From Euperipatoides rowelli (taxonomy: Eukaryota > Onychophora > Udeonychophora > Euonychophora > Peripatopsidae), in assembly GCA_003024985.2 (NCBI GenBank), contig PXIH01S0000150.1: 64,000 nt of DNA, one strand, 5' to 3'. Both the position numbers and the translations under genes were made by a program. Positions 19,887-29,354 of this stretch are shown here, piece after piece; within the stretch, counting starts at the first letter, position 1, and each line of letters starts with the position of its first letter. Under the pieces are notes generated by a model that saw only the letters and a program-made list of their open reading frames with translations, made no database searches and had not been told where the DNA came from.

Positions 19887-21533
19887 TTAATTTTTGAACA
19901 TATTTATCATACTTCCATATAGTTTAACTTCATCAGAATCAAAAAAAGAAGCAGATATTTGCATAGCTTTTAATCCTTTACTATATTCTTTTAAATAAAG
20001 ATAGTTTAAACCTTGTTTTAAGTAAACCTTAGAGAAAGTTTCTAATTCCCTTAATGTCATCTTATCCTTGTCAGACAAAGTAAATGGTAAGGTTGATATA
20101 GCCATATTAAAATTATCCTCAGCAGCAGTATAGTTTTTCATATGAAGATTTAAAACACCTAGATTATAATATACTCCATAATTGTATTTACCTAGTTTAC
20201 TTTCTAATATTATTTTTTGAGCTTGTTTAAAATTATCTTTCAAAAAATAATAATAAAATTTATAAAAATTATACCAATCCTCTTTTTTTGCAATAGAATC
20301 ATATATTCTAAAAAATAAATCTAAATCAGTAACATCACGATAAAGAAGTAAATTCCAAATCAAAAATCTTGAAACAACAGCTTCATGATTTGTCTTATAA
20401 AACAGCTTCCATAAAAATGATTTTCTAGCATTATAATCCAAGTCCTGATAATTTAAGGTAAAATAAATTCTAAAAAACATAGGATCATCCCTATACTTAG
20501 AAGCTATTTCATTTGCCTTTACATAATCTTTAAGTTCAAGATAAGTACCAGCTAAATAATAACTTATCATTCTATTATTGTAAAATTTTTCAAGCGCCTT
20601 ATTTAAATAAGAAAGTGATTTTTTCGGATCTTTTTCTTTCCTTGCAATTAATGAAAGATTAATATACACAACCATATCGTAGTCTGGAAATAATGTATAA
20701 AGTTTTAAATACTCATCCTTTGCTTTTTTGATATTACCTTTCCTGTAATAAGCATCTGCTAATAAAAAGATTAAATTAGGTTCATTATCTCTATTGATTA
20801 AATTCAAATTAGCAATTATAAAATCAAAATCACCAATATTATTAGCAATGTGAGCTAATTCTTTTGCAAAATTTTTATCCCCCGTTATCCTTCCTAATAT
20901 TCTTTTAACCGAACCAAAATCTTGTTTCTTCAAATAGATCAACATAGCATTTATTAAAAATGCATTACTATTAAGAGTCTCTCCTATTTTTTCAAATGCC
21001 TTAGCATTTTTTGTCTTCTTAAGCAAATCCAATAAAGATTCTAGACTGTTTAAATTACTCTCAGCTAATAAATATTTCATATAAACTTCATCATAAAGAC
21101 TCTTAAATACTAAATCCATCTCTAAATACTGCTTAGCTAAATCATAAGCTTCCTTTATGTTACCTAACTTAAGTTCAGAGAAAACTTGAAAAGCTCTAAG
21201 AGTAGTATTTCCAGGAATAGCCTTTACTGATTTCAATACAACTTGACGCATTAATAAATAATCTTTTTTCTTAGCATATCTATATGTTCTTTTTAAAAGA
21301 GAAAGCCATTCACTTTCTGTATTGGCATACTTACTAGAAAAAAAAATTTCATTTTGAGCTCCATAATAATTATTATTACCTAATAAATCATCAATTTTTT
21401 TAAGAGCTTCAATAAAATCTCTCTCACCTTTAATCAAATATAAAATACTAGGATCATAATAAAAATAAATAATACAAGACGGTATTATTAAAAATAATAA
21501 TAGAACAAACAATAATATTTTATTTATTTTCAA
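19887..21533 (-). CDS. TPR-repeat envelope protein
   Basis: This 548-residue protein has one N-terminal hydrophobic segment (residues ~5-25, signal or anchor). After that come many helical repeats of the tetratricopeptide type, for example LLADAYYRKGNIKKAKDEYL and YNLGVLNLHMKNYTAAEDNF. It overlaps nusB by 14 bases. It corresponds by position to BB0106. TPR arrays are protein-interaction scaffolds, and the partner is unknown. Confidence 0.85.
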   Translation of the reverse strand: MKINKILLFVLLLFLIIPSCIIYFYYDPSILYLIKGERDFIEALKKIDDLLGNNNYYGAQNEIFFSSKYANTESEWLSLLKRTYRYAKKKDYLLMRQVVLKSVKAIPGNTTLRAFQVFSELKLGNIKEAYDLAKQYLEMDLVFKSLYDEVYMKYLLAESNLNSLESLLDLLKKTKNAKAFEKIGETLNSNAFLINAMLIYLKKQDFGSVKRILGRITGDKNFAKELAHIANNIGDFDFIIANLNLINRDNEPNLIFLLADAYYRKGNIKKAKDEYLKLYTLFPDYDMVVYINLSLIARKEKDPKKSLSYLNKALEKFYNNRMISYYLAGTYLELKDYVKANEIASKYRDDPMFFRIYFTLNYQDLDYNARKSFLWKLFYKTNHEAVVSRFLIWNLLLYRDVTDLDLFFRIYDSIAKKEDWYNFYKFYYYFLKDNFKQAQKIILESKLGKYNYGVYYNLGVLNLHMKNYTAAEDNFNMAISTLPFTLSDKDKMTLRELETFSKVYLKQGLNYLYLKEYSKGLKAMQISASFFDSDEVKLYGSMINMFKN

Positions 21534-21963
21534 TTTTAGTTTTTCTCCTATGTTTAATTAAAGCATCTAGTATACCATTAACAAACTTATAAGACTTACC
21601 ATTTCCATATTTTTTTGCTATCAAAGTCGCTTCATTTATTACAGTATTCATTGGAATTTCATCTTTTTGAAATTCCAATGAATATACACTTAACCTAAGT
21701 ATCGCAAGATCTACCTTGTCCATTCTATCCATACTCCAATTAAACGAAAGCTCACTTATTATACTGTCAATTTGAGCTAAATTCTTAATTACACCTTGAA
21801 CTAAAGCACCATAAAATAATTTAAGACTTTCATTGACTATCTGGTCAAGTCCTATCATATCAAATATATCAAATATATCATCTCCAGCAGCTTTATTAAT
21901 ATCAATACTATAAAGTTTTTGAAAAGCCAATATTCTAGCTTTGTGCCTTAATTGCATTATCAA
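21520..21963 (-). CDS. nusB: Transcription antitermination factor NusB
   Basis: NusB binds boxA RNA with S10 during rRNA antitermination. The all-helical protein of 147 residues opens with the family-typical RHKARILAFQKLYSIDIN and contains MDRMDKVDLAILRLSVYSLEF and PMNTVINEATLIAKKYGNGKSYKFVNGILD. The match is strong across its length. It lies just downstream of the parvulin gene. Confidence 0.96.
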   Translation of the reverse strand: MIMQLRHKARILAFQKLYSIDINKAAGDDIFDIFDMIGLDQIVNESLKLFYGALVQGVIKNLAQIDSIISELSFNWSMDRMDKVDLAILRLSVYSLEFQKDEIPMNTVINEATLIAKKYGNGKSYKFVNGILDALIKHRRKTKIENK

Positions 21964-21964
21964 A

Positions 21965-22975
21965 TCACTTCAATTTAGAATCTAAAATTTGTATTGAAGC
22001 TGTTTTACTTAATTTGGAATACAATTCTTGTTGAACATTTGAAACTATTTGTTGTCGCTGTGAATCTATAATATTATTTTTTATTGCTTCCTTAACAGTC
22101 ATATTTACTGTAGGTGAAACTTTATCTGTAAGTAATAAAAATCTCTGAGCATATTTTTCTGTAATTTTTATTATATGTATTCCTTCCTTTGAATCCAAAG
22201 GACTTGAAATATCACCTTTAGAATAATTAAAAATAGCATTTAGAAAGTCAGGACCAAGTAATTGAACAGCACTTGAATCTCCTCTAGCTATAAAGCCAAC
22301 ATCACCATTTTTAGCCTTTGATGGTTCATCCTCACTATTATGACGAACTGCTTCTTCAAATGTTATATTTTTACTCTTTATAGAATCATAAATTTTATGA
22401 GCTTTTGTTTGTACTTCTGATCTTTTTTTATCTTTCATTGATAAAAATATATGACTTAATCTTACGATATCAGGATTTACAAATTTAGTTTTATTACTAT
22501 CATAGTAAGTCACTATTTCTTTTTCAGTTGGTATTTTTAAGGATATAAACTTAGGCTCTGCTTCTTTTAAAACTAATCTTTGACCACTAATCGACCTTAG
22601 CATTGAAACTAAAAGCCCATTCCAATTATGACCTTGCTTTTCTATCATTTGTTTAATCTGAGTATCTGTTAAAGTTCCAAGTCCAAACTGATTTCTAATT
22701 GTTTGCATAACATCATCTTCATTAACCTTAATACCCTGCTTATCAGCTTCTTGTCCAAAAAGAATATCTGCAATTAAAACTTGTAAGATTTGTTTTTTTT
22801 CAGAATCATTCAAATTTCTATTATAATTTTTATTCAACAAACTTACTTTATTATCAAATTCTGTTCTTGTTATAATCTCATTCTTATATAAATTAACAAT
22901 TACAACAGGCGTGCTTTGCGCAGAAATGACAAACTCTGTAAACAACATTAATAATAAACACACAATCTTTCCCAT
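21965..22975 (-). CDS. Parvulin-type peptidyl-prolyl isomerase (SurA/PrsA-like foldase)
   Basis: This is a periplasmic folding factor. A SurA-type N-terminal helical domain (ILQVLIADILFGQEADKQGI) is followed by one parvulin domain, residues ~170-270 (VRLSHIFLSM ... GDVGFIARGDSS ... IHIIKITEKY). I choose the ATG at 22975, because it directly precedes a clean signal peptide (GKIVCLLLMLFTEFVISAQ) and has AAGGAG twelve bases upstream. A TTG 12 codons earlier has no site. It corresponds by position to BB0108. Confidence 0.9.
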   Translation of the reverse strand: MGKIVCLLLMLFTEFVISAQSTPVVIVNLYKNEIITRTEFDNKVSLLNKNYNRNLNDSEKKQILQVLIADILFGQEADKQGIKVNEDDVMQTIRNQFGLGTLTDTQIKQMIEKQGHNWNGLLVSMLRSISGQRLVLKEAEPKFISLKIPTEKEIVTYYDSNKTKFVNPDIVRLSHIFLSMKDKKRSEVQTKAHKIYDSIKSKNITFEEAVRHNSEDEPSKAKNGDVGFIARGDSSAVQLLGPDFLNAIFNYSKGDISSPLDSKEGIHIIKITEKYAQRFLLLTDKVSPTVNMTVKEAIKNNIIDSQRQQIVSNVQQELYSKLSKTASIQILDSKLK

Positions 22976-23111
22976 AATAGCATTCTTCTCCTTAATTCTA
23001 GTTAAATTCAATAATATTTTAGCAAAATGCTACCTTTTTATCTATAAAAATTTAATTTAAATCTATATGTTATACAATATTATAAGGATCAAGTTAAACT
23101 TTTATTTACAA

Positions 23112-23140
23112 TTGATAATATGATTCTATGTATTTCTAAT
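23112..23140 (+). promoter_or_regulatory. Sigma70-type promoter for the outer-membrane protein gene
   Basis: TTGATA (23112-23117) is followed after 17 bases by TCTAAT (23135-23140), and each hexamer is one mismatch from consensus. The predicted leader is about 57 bases, ending in AGGAGG. The 192-base interval in which it lies has no gene on either strand. Confidence 0.5.
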
Positions 23141-23203
23141 AAATTTAAGAAAAATATAATAATTAATATTTAATTTTCTGGGTAAGAAAAACAGGAGGAA
23201 ATC

Positions 23204-24565
23204 TTGCTTAAGTTAAAAAAAATGCTCGTTTTATTATTGTTAGTAACAACTACATCTAAACTTATAAGTTATAATAACATACTTAGATATGATGAAAATG
23301 AATTTGATCAGTTTTATGTTATTACATCAAATGATAGCTTTGCATTTAAATTCACAGATTTTTTAGACGACTTAAGAACTGCCTCATTCTTGTTCAAATA
23401 CTTTTCAAAATATAATTTTGAAGTATCTGCTGAATCTCATATGTTAACATACAGAGGTTATGATGATACCCCAAATTCTTTCACAACACGTGCAGATCTA
23501 TTGGAACTTATATTCATGTATTATTTCCCATTTAACTTAACTTTCAATAATATTAATTTTGGAAAACTTAATTTAGGGATTGGTTTTAAACAGTTTATTT
23601 ATGGTAATTTCGGAGGACTTGATATACAAGATGCTATACATTTTATCCTCTACAATACAAGAGATCTTCCTCTACTATATGATCCTTATGATTATAGAGC
23701 TTTCCTAAGTTTTGCTACTAATTATTCTTATAAAAACTTACTCAATTTTGAAAACTATTTACATATTTCTTACTTTGCCGAATGTTTTTTTAAGACTAGC
23801 ATAGGCTTGAATCTTGAAAATGAAAATCTAAGTTTTGAAACTAAATTATACTACCAAGTTCATCGTCCATTAAAAGATATGTATACATATAATAAAATAC
23901 AAGAATCCGAAAATGGTTTTGGTCTTTACTTATCATTCAATTCTAAAAATATTTATTCTTATCAAGATTTAAATATATATAACTTTTCTAAAAATAATAA
24001 ACATGCATCAGCCTATGGAATTGGAATAATTCTTTCTCCAAAATATAAAAAATCTACTGAAAATTTTTTGTTAAATAACAAATTCTACGCAGCATATGAT
24101 ATAGCCTTTCCAGGTCAGTTTAGAACTATTATTTATTATGACATAACAAAAAATTTTGCTTCATATTTTTCAATAATTTCTAGTTATTCCTCACATGATA
24201 TATTTAAGATGAATAGTATTCTTACAAATCACTTTTCAATAGGGTTTAAATATGACTTTTTTACTTATGATATATTTTCAATGTATTTTGGATTTGGTAT
24301 TTCTACAAGTTGTGAATTAGATATAAAGAATATAAATAAAAAATATAGATTAGAAGATATAAATAAATGGTTTACAATAGGATTTGAAGGCGAAATTGGA
24401 ATTAGAATAAAAATGTTTAAACACAATTATCTAGACTATTACATAAGATTCTTCTCCAAAATGCATGCTAGACCCTTTGTTTATAATATTGACCAACAAA
24501 CTCTAGAAAATCTTTTCTTTAATTGGAATTACATAGGACTTGGAATTGAAGTAAAAGGTCAATAA
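23204..24565 (+). CDS. Predicted outer-membrane beta-barrel protein
   Basis: The 453-residue protein has a signal peptide (residues ~7-20) and a mature part full of alternating aromatic and polar strands with very little helix, as expected of a porin-like barrel. It ends in a hydrophobic strand (YIGLGIEVKGQ). The start is a TTG, chosen because a perfect AGGAGG lies five bases upstream. The first ATG is 18 bases further in and badly spaced. It corresponds by position to BB0110. Barrel topology is inferred from composition only. The stop codon lies inside a long palindrome. Confidence 0.75.
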   Translation: MLKLKKMLVLLLLVTTTSKLISYNNILRYDENEFDQFYVITSNDSFAFKFTDFLDDLRTASFLFKYFSKYNFEVSAESHMLTYRGYDDTPNSFTTRADLLELIFMYYFPFNLTFNNINFGKLNLGIGFKQFIYGNFGGLDIQDAIHFILYNTRDLPLLYDPYDYRAFLSFATNYSYKNLLNFENYLHISYFAECFFKTSIGLNLENENLSFETKLYYQVHRPLKDMYTYNKIQESENGFGLYLSFNSKNIYSYQDLNIYNFSKNNKHASAYGIGIILSPKYKKSTENFLLNNKFYAAYDIAFPGQFRTIIYYDITKNFASYFSIISSYSSHDIFKMNSILTNHFSIGFKYDFFTYDIFSMYFGFGISTSCELDIKNINKKYRLEDINKWFTIGFEGEIGIRIKMFKHNYLDYYIRFFSKMHARPFVYNIDQQTLENLFFNWNYIGLGIEVKGQ

Positions 24566-24613
24566 GGATTATAAGTATAGTAACTAGTTACTATACTTAT
24601 AATCCTTATTGAC
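24558..24613. terminator. 56-bp perfect palindrome at the end of two convergent genes
   Basis: Bases 24558-24585 are the exact reverse complement of 24586-24613, with no loop spacer. The palindrome contains the stop codon of the outer-membrane gene and encodes the last residues of DnaB (VNKDYKYSN) on the other strand. In RNA from either strand it would form a very stable hairpin, so a bidirectional terminator is the likely role. It has no strong T tract on either side. Confidence 0.7.
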
Positions 24614-25996
24614 AAATTTTGTAATATGAGGAATAAATAAAATATTTGCTCGTCCTGTAGGCCCATTCCTATGTTTTGATATCAATACTTTAGTTTCAAT
24701 TGGTTCAAGTTCCTCGCCTAATTCCTTTGACTCTTTTTGAATCTTTTCCCTATGAAGCAACATTACAACATCTGCATCTTGTTCTAGAGCTCCAGACTCT
24801 CTTAAACTAGCAAGGTTAGGTTCTCTACCCTCAGTATCTCTTGTAAGCTGAGAAAGTGCTATTACCGGAATTTCAAGCTCTCTTGCAAGTTCCTTTAAAG
24901 ATCTACTTATTGTTGCTACTTGCTCATGCCTTGGTAAGTTTTTCATATCAAAGGCAATTAGACTAATGTAGTCTATAAAGATAACATTCACACCATGATA
25001 TTTCTTCATTTTTCTAGCTTCCGACATTAATTTAATAAGACTCATATTAGGGGTATCCTCTATATAAAAATCAGAATTATTAATCTCAGCTATCACTTCA
25101 TTTAAAACTTTAATTTCAGAGCTATTTAAAATACCATTTTGAATTTTAAAACTATTTATATTAGACATGAAAGACAATATTCTCTTCATTAAAGCATCTG
25201 CTGTCATTTCAAGTGAAAAAAAACCAACTTTACTTTTTCTACTACTATTAAAAGCAATATTAGCTGCTATACCTAATGCAAAAGCTGTCTTTCCAACACT
25301 TGGTCTTGCTCCTAAAATAATAAAATCACTATTTTTAAAACCATGTAATAAACTATCTACTTTTTCAAAACCACTAATTATTCCTAAATCTAGTTCTCTA
25401 TTTTTTAGACTTCTATCATATATTTCATCAAAAACTCTATTGGCAACAACCTTAGCAGGATAAAAATTTCTTCCTAAATAATCAATTTCAACAGATAAAA
25501 TTTTCTTTTGTGCTTCTTGTACAACTTCTTCTATTTTTTTAGTAGGATCATTTATTGAATCTACTATTGCCCTTGAGGTTACAAGAATGCTTCGTCTAAT
25601 ACTTTGTTCCTTTACAATCCTAGCATAAAGTCCTATAGTCTTATCTGTAGCTAAATACATAGAAAGAGTTTCTAAATATTCAGGTATACTCAACAAGTTT
25701 TGTGCATGTTCAGATAAATCTGGCTTAGCAGTACATTTTGATATCTCATTAAAAACAGTTACAGGATCAATATTATCGTTTCGACCAGCAAGATTTATCA
25801 TAGCTTGAAATATTAAACCATTAGTATAATTATAAAAATCATGAGGTTTCAGATAAACAAGAGCTTTATCTAAAGCTTCTGAATTGTAAAATATACTCGA
25901 AATGACAGCCTTTTCTGCTCCTTCATTAAAAAGAAGTTTAGATTCTTTCAAAGGTAAGGCCAACCTATTGCTATGCTCCATTTTGTTGTTGAACAT
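24584..25996 (-). CDS. dnaB: Replicative DNA helicase DnaB
   Basis: DnaB unwinds DNA at the replication fork. The N-terminal primase-interacting helical domain ([17 protein letters not shown]) leads into a RecA-like core with the P-loop GARPSVGKT near residue 227, Walker [10 protein letters not shown] and the DnaB motif [14 protein letters not shown]. Length 470 is normal. Its start overlaps the end of rplI by 26 bases. The last residues are encoded by one arm of the palindrome described separately, so the C-terminus may differ from relatives. Confidence 0.97.
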   Translation of the reverse strand: MFNNKMEHSNRLALPLKESKLLFNEGAEKAVISSIFYNSEALDKALVYLKPHDFYNYTNGLIFQAMINLAGRNDNIDPVTVFNEISKCTAKPDLSEHAQNLLSIPEYLETLSMYLATDKTIGLYARIVKEQSIRRSILVTSRAIVDSINDPTKKIEEVVQEAQKKILSVEIDYLGRNFYPAKVVANRVFDEIYDRSLKNRELDLGIISGFEKVDSLLHGFKNSDFIILGARPSVGKTAFALGIAANIAFNSSRKSKVGFFSLEMTADALMKRILSFMSNINSFKIQNGILNSSEIKVLNEVIAEINNSDFYIEDTPNMSLIKLMSEARKMKKYHGVNVIFIDYISLIAFDMKNLPRHEQVATISRSLKELARELEIPVIALSQLTRDTEGREPNLASLRESGALEQDADVVMLLHREKIQKESKELGEELEPIETKVLISKHRNGPTGRANILFIPHITKFVNKDYKYSN

Positions 25997-26480
25997 CTTC
26001 TATTTTTTTTGAAGGCATTTCTTTTTTTTGTTTGAACTCTTCTTTGATTTCTACTTTGATTGTAGAGTTAATATCTTCATAAAGTTTAATAACTACCTCA
26101 TAAAGCCCAATATTTTTTAATACATCCCCTGGTACATCTATTCTTTTTCTCTCTATACTAAACCCTAACTTTTTTAGCTCATCTGCAATATTTGCGTTAT
26201 TTACACTATGAAATAATTTACCACTTTCATTTGATCTCATTAAAAAATCTATCTTAATCTTATCTAACTGTATTTTTAATTCAATTGCTTCCTTGGTTTT
26301 ATTATCTCTTTTTTTTTCTATTGTCCTTTTTTTTTGTCTAAAAATTTCAATGTTATGTTCATCTGCAAAGACAGCAAAATTTTTAGGCAATAAATAATTC
26401 CTTGCAAATCCAGCTTTAACTTCACACACAGTTCCTTCACTACCAAGCTTAAATACATCTTCTTTTAAAATTATCTTCAT
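25971..26480 (-). CDS. rplI: 50S ribosomal protein L9
   Basis: The N-terminal globular domain [16 protein letters not shown] with [12 protein letters not shown] is diagnostic. A long connecting helix and a C-terminal RNA-binding domain follow. The 169-residue length includes a charged Glu/Lys tail beyond the usual ~150, as often seen in spirochaetes. It is part of rpsF-ssb-rpsR-rplI-dnaB, the widespread bacterial order. Confidence 0.97.
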   Translation of the reverse strand: MKIILKEDVFKLGSEGTVCEVKAGFARNYLLPKNFAVFADEHNIEIFRQKKRTIEKKRDNKTKEAIELKIQLDKIKIDFLMRSNESGKLFHSVNNANIADELKKLGFSIERKRIDVPGDVLKNIGLYEVVIKLYEDINSTIKVEIKEEFKQKKEMPSKKIEDVQQQNGA

Positions 26481-26495
26481 TATACAATTCCTCCT

Positions 26496-26798
26496 CTATC
26501 CTTTAACAAAAGGAAGCAATGCCATATATCTTGCTTTTTTTATTTCCTTTGCCAAGCCTCTTTGATGCTTTGCACAACTCCCTATAATTCGCCTAGGAAG
26601 TATTTTGCCTTGTTCAGTTATAGATCTTCTTAGTAAATCAAATTCTTTAAAATCTGGATATTTACCTGTATCACAAAACCTACAAAATTTCTTTTTAAAA
26701 AACCTAAAATTACTAGAGTTATTCCTCCTAAAACCTTCATTGTTACTAAACTTTGAATCCTTAGTAAAACTTTTTTCTTTATTATACTTTTTATCCAC
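26496..26798 (-). CDS. rpsR: 30S ribosomal protein S18
   Basis: The core [28 protein letters not shown] is unmistakable. A CRFCDTG motif before it and the Cys/His in SCAKH suggest a zinc-binding form. I place the start at a GTG at 26798, since GGAG sits six bases upstream. A TTG four codons earlier overlaps that ribosome binding site. This gives a 100-residue protein with a basic, poorly conserved N-terminal extension of ~40 residues. Confidence 0.95.
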   Translation of the reverse strand: MDKKYNKEKSFTKDSKFSNNEGFRRNNSSNFRFFKKKFCRFCDTGKYPDFKEFDLLRRSITEQGKILPRRIIGSCAKHQRGLAKEIKKARYMALLPFVKG

Positions 26799-26814
26799 TA
26801 AACACTCCAATCAT

Positions 26815-27249
26815 TTAAAATGGTATATCCTCATCAAAACTATCATTAAGATCTACATCCTTAATGTGATCTCCCTCTTTAAGGTTAGAGTCATAATTTG
26901 TACGCTCTACCTTAACTGCTCCTTGTCCAAACATCTGTACATTATCAATCAAAACACTTACCTTACTTCTCTTATCACCTGTGTTTTTGTCTTGCCAACT
27001 ATCATATTTCAAAGAACCACTAACACAAATAGACTTTCCTTTCTTAAGGTACGCATTCAAACTCTCAGCTTTCTTAGAAAAAATAATACATTCAAAATAT
27101 TGAGCAACATCTATCCACTCATTATTTTTCTTCATCCTCCTATTATTTGCTAAGGAGAATTTTAAGATTGCTATACCACTCTCTGTGTAAGTAAGCTCTG
27201 AATCTCTAGTTAATCTACCAGATAATACTAAAGTATTAATATCAGCCAT
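26815..27249 (-). CDS. ssb: Single-stranded DNA-binding protein
   Basis: The OB-fold covers residues ~1-110 (MADINTLVLSGRLTRDSEL, RRMKKNNEWIDVAQYFECI). It is followed by a short linker and the acidic C-terminal tip DEDIPF, which in the family recruits replication and repair enzymes. The length of 144 residues is usual. It lies between rpsF and rpsR. Confidence 0.97.
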   Translation of the reverse strand: MADINTLVLSGRLTRDSELTYTESGIAILKFSLANNRRMKKNNEWIDVAQYFECIIFSKKAESLNAYLKKGKSICVSGSLKYDSWQDKNTGDKRSKVSVLIDNVQMFGQGAVKVERTNYDSNLKEGDHIKDVDLNDSFDEDIPF

Positions 27250-27258
27250 TCTTATTCC

Positions 27259-27693
27259 TTAATTTATTTCTTTAAATTCATTTTTCTCTCTTATCTCTTT
27301 ATAACTACTGCTAAGATCTTTAACATCTCTATCTCTATATTCTCCGTATACTTCCTTTTCCTTAGCATCTTTGAATTTTCTGCTTCTAGGTTTTTTAATC
27401 TTTACTTTACGAACTCTTTTAATCATAATCATGTACCTAAGTAAATTCTTAATAAACTTTAGAGAATTTTCAAATTCCTTTAAATTATCTACATCCAGTT
27501 CAAAATCTATTAATTCATATATTCCTCGGCCTTGTTTTTTGATAGGATATTCTAATATTCTATCACCCAAAGACTTTTCATTTATAATGTGTCCTTTGAA
27601 TTCATTTAACCGATTTTTAACATCTTCAAAAGCAGATTTAAATTCAATTTCATCGCTTTTGAATAAAAAAATAGCTTCATATTTTTTAACCAT
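27259..27693 (-). CDS. rpsF: 30S ribosomal protein S6
   Basis: The ferredoxin-like S6 fold is recognisable from YEAIFLFKSDE, GDRILEYPIKKQGRGIYELIDFEL and LRYMIMIKRV. The C-terminus has a charged extension beyond ~100 residues, making 144 in total. It is the first gene of the S6-SSB-S18-L9-DnaB operon, with AGGAGG before the ATG and a strong promoter upstream. Confidence 0.96.
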   Translation of the reverse strand: MVKKYEAIFLFKSDEIEFKSAFEDVKNRLNEFKGHIINEKSLGDRILEYPIKKQGRGIYELIDFELDVDNLKEFENSLKFIKNLLRYMIMIKRVRKVKIKKPRSRKFKDAKEKEVYGEYRDRDVKDLSSSYKEIREKNEFKEIN

Positions 27694-27709
27694 TTTACCT
27701 CCTTATGGT

Positions 27710-27740
27710 CTTTGTGTTGCAATTCCTATTTACAACAAAG
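27710..27740 (-). promoter_or_regulatory. Hairpin in the rpsF leader
   Basis: The ~58-base leader of rpsF contains an imperfect stem (CTTTG-TTG against CAA-CA-CAAAG) just before the ribosome binding site. S6:S18 complexes autoregulate through leader hairpins in many bacteria. However, the CCG bulge typical of that motif is not seen here, so a regulatory role is only possible. Confidence 0.3.
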
Positions 27741-27758
27741 GTAAGGTACTTCTTAAGT

Positions 27759-27787
27759 ATTATATTGAAACTTTACATATTTTACAA
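27759..27787 (-). promoter_or_regulatory. Sigma70-type promoter of the rpsF-dnaB operon
   Basis: Reading the minus strand, TTGTAA (27787-27782) is followed by 17 bases and a perfect TATAAT (27764-27759). Confidence 0.65.
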
Positions 27788-27812
27788 TTAATATTAGGGA
27801 CAAAATAATTAA

Positions 27813-28340
27813 TTATCTTATCCCTGCTTCAACTTCTAATAAAAATTGCTTTAAAGCTAACCCACCAGGTAAACTGTAAGCTCCTAAATCTCCATTCTTA
27901 CGAATAATACGATGACAAGGATACATAAGAGGGTATGCATTCTTTGCCATACAAGTTCCTACAAAACGAGAATAACTTTTAGAAAATCCTGCTTTTAAAG
28001 CTAATTCTTGATAACTAAACTTGTTGCCTGGTTGAGTCATTGCAAGTGTATTATAAATAATTTTCATATTTTTAGAATTAGATTGAAATAAAAACGATTC
28101 TATATCATTCAAAATAAAATTTAATTTCTTATATCTCCATCCTTCATAAGAATTTGTAAAAGTAGTAATGATCTTATTAAAACCCCCTTCGCAAACCTTA
28201 GGAACAGAGGGCATTTTAAAATTTTCATGTAAAGGGTTAAAATTTAGAGTCCAATTATGAATTTTAATATTACAATTCCTTTCAATCTGAAAGTAAATAA
28301 AAAAAATAAGTTTTTCTAAGGGTAAACAAAGTTTGCTCAT
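27813..28340 (-). CDS. ogt: Methylated-DNA--protein-cysteine methyltransferase
   Basis: Ogt repairs O6-alkylguanine by transferring the alkyl group to its own cysteine. The C-terminal domain has the helix-turn-helix region GNKFSYQELALKAGFSK, MAKNAYPLMYPCHRII with the acceptor Cys near residue 142, and LGAYSLPGGLALKQFLLEVE. The N-terminal ~85 residues are divergent. It stands alone between rpsF and the decayed island, in the interval where Lyme Borrelia carry malX (remembered gene order). It reads minus like the rpsF operon but ends 26 bases before that promoter's -35. The frame is intact. Confidence 0.92.
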   Translation of the reverse strand: MSKLCLPLEKLIFFIYFQIERNCNIKIHNWTLNFNPLHENFKMPSVPKVCEGGFNKIITTFTNSYEGWRYKKLNFILNDIESFLFQSNSKNMKIIYNTLAMTQPGNKFSYQELALKAGFSKSYSRFVGTCMAKNAYPLMYPCHRIIRKNGDLGAYSLPGGLALKQFLLEVEAGIR

Positions 28341-28558
28341 ATTTTAATAAACCTCTCATAAACATTTACTGCAAATAAAGTTTATCATATTTGCAATATT
28401 TGGACTAAATCTAAAATTAACATAGAAAAGAAGATTTTATAATCCATAGATAAATTAAGACATTTATTGTTAGATTTAGTCATATATATAAATGGCTTAC
28501 CCTCCGGCTCCCAGAAGTAGTCCAATAAATTAAAGTCAGTTATTAAGGTGGAATATAT

Positions 28559-28967
28559 CTATACTGCTACTTTGATGCTAAGAGTAACAAGTTTTCTCGT
28601 TTTAATGACATGATTATTACCAATCTTATTCCCCCCCATTTTCATAATAATCTTTAAGCTTTCTGTCACAAAGAAGATTATTAAGCTTGTTTAGTGTGAG
28701 TTATATTTGTCCCCCATACTTATATCTATCTTCTCTCTTAACTTCTTTATATTCACAAGTCTCATCTACTGTTAAATCTTCATAAAGAATTTTTTGAGAG
28801 GCATTATTAAAGGCACTGAAGTTGTCTTTTCTAAGTCCACTTCTTAAAACTTGAGCATTTAATTCTTTATTGATATTATTTGAGCTACTAACCAATAAGC
28901 ATAACGAGAAAATAAAAAATTCAGGTATTGATCTCTTAGCTCCCCCCCCCTTACCTGTCTCGATCAT
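28559..28967 (-). pseudogene. Broken unrecognised gene with poly-G frameshift
   Basis: An 88-codon open frame (28701-28967) begins just before a nine-G tract. It contains a hydrophobic stretch (PEFFIFSLCLLVSS) like a damaged signal peptide, followed by a charged region ending KREDRYKYGGQI. After its TAA the same frame continues with protein-like sequence (LTLNKLNNLLCDRKLKDYYENG). It then needs a one-base shift in a seven-G tract to go on to a stop at 28559. The family is not recognised. Confidence 0.35.
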
Positions 28968-29232
28968 ATCACATTAAAGCAAGGTCTATATTGGATATTT
29001 CAAGAGATTTAATAGCTTTATTAATTACTTTAACAAATCTTCCCCTCCCCCCTCCCCATTCTTTAACTTTATAGCCAAGTAATACTGATAACTCTCTGCA
29101 CTATAGAACTTATCCTTTTTGATTTTAACAGCACTTTTTTCAAACTATTTTGCAATAACCTCGGTATCAATGAACACCTCCTCAATATAGTTTTGATACT
29201 TTCTTTCCTGCTCTAAATTCCCTGCTCTAAAT
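28968..29232 (-). pseudogene. Broken unrecognised charged protein
   Basis: The minus strand reads as a helical, charged protein (LEQERKYQNYIEEVFIDTEV, then FEKSAVKIKKDKFYSAESYQ). It is interrupted by an in-frame TAG and then by a frameshift after a G-rich stretch at about 29042-29057. It ends KSLEISNIDLALM before a TGA. A short direct repeat of 13 bases (29206-29218 and 29220-29232) lies at its 5' end. The family is not recognised. Confidence 0.35.
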
Positions 29233-29354
29233 TTTCTTATTTTTAAATAGAATTTTAGATGACATTATAAACATAACTATTTTGGATATGACTCTTAGTT
29301 TTTAAAGAAGTTTTAAAGAAATGGTTTAGAACCAGTCCCTTAAAAAGATATATA

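Noticed and set aside
27710-27740. Canonical S6:S18 autoregulatory leader motif upstream of rpsF.
   Set aside because: A hairpin exists but the characteristic CCG bulge is not present, so only a generic leader hairpin is reported.
28490-28540. A locally GC-rich stretch that could be a tRNA-like or structured RNA gene.
   Set aside because: No cloverleaf, T-loop or CCA end could be drawn, and nothing resembling a tRNA was found elsewhere in the window.
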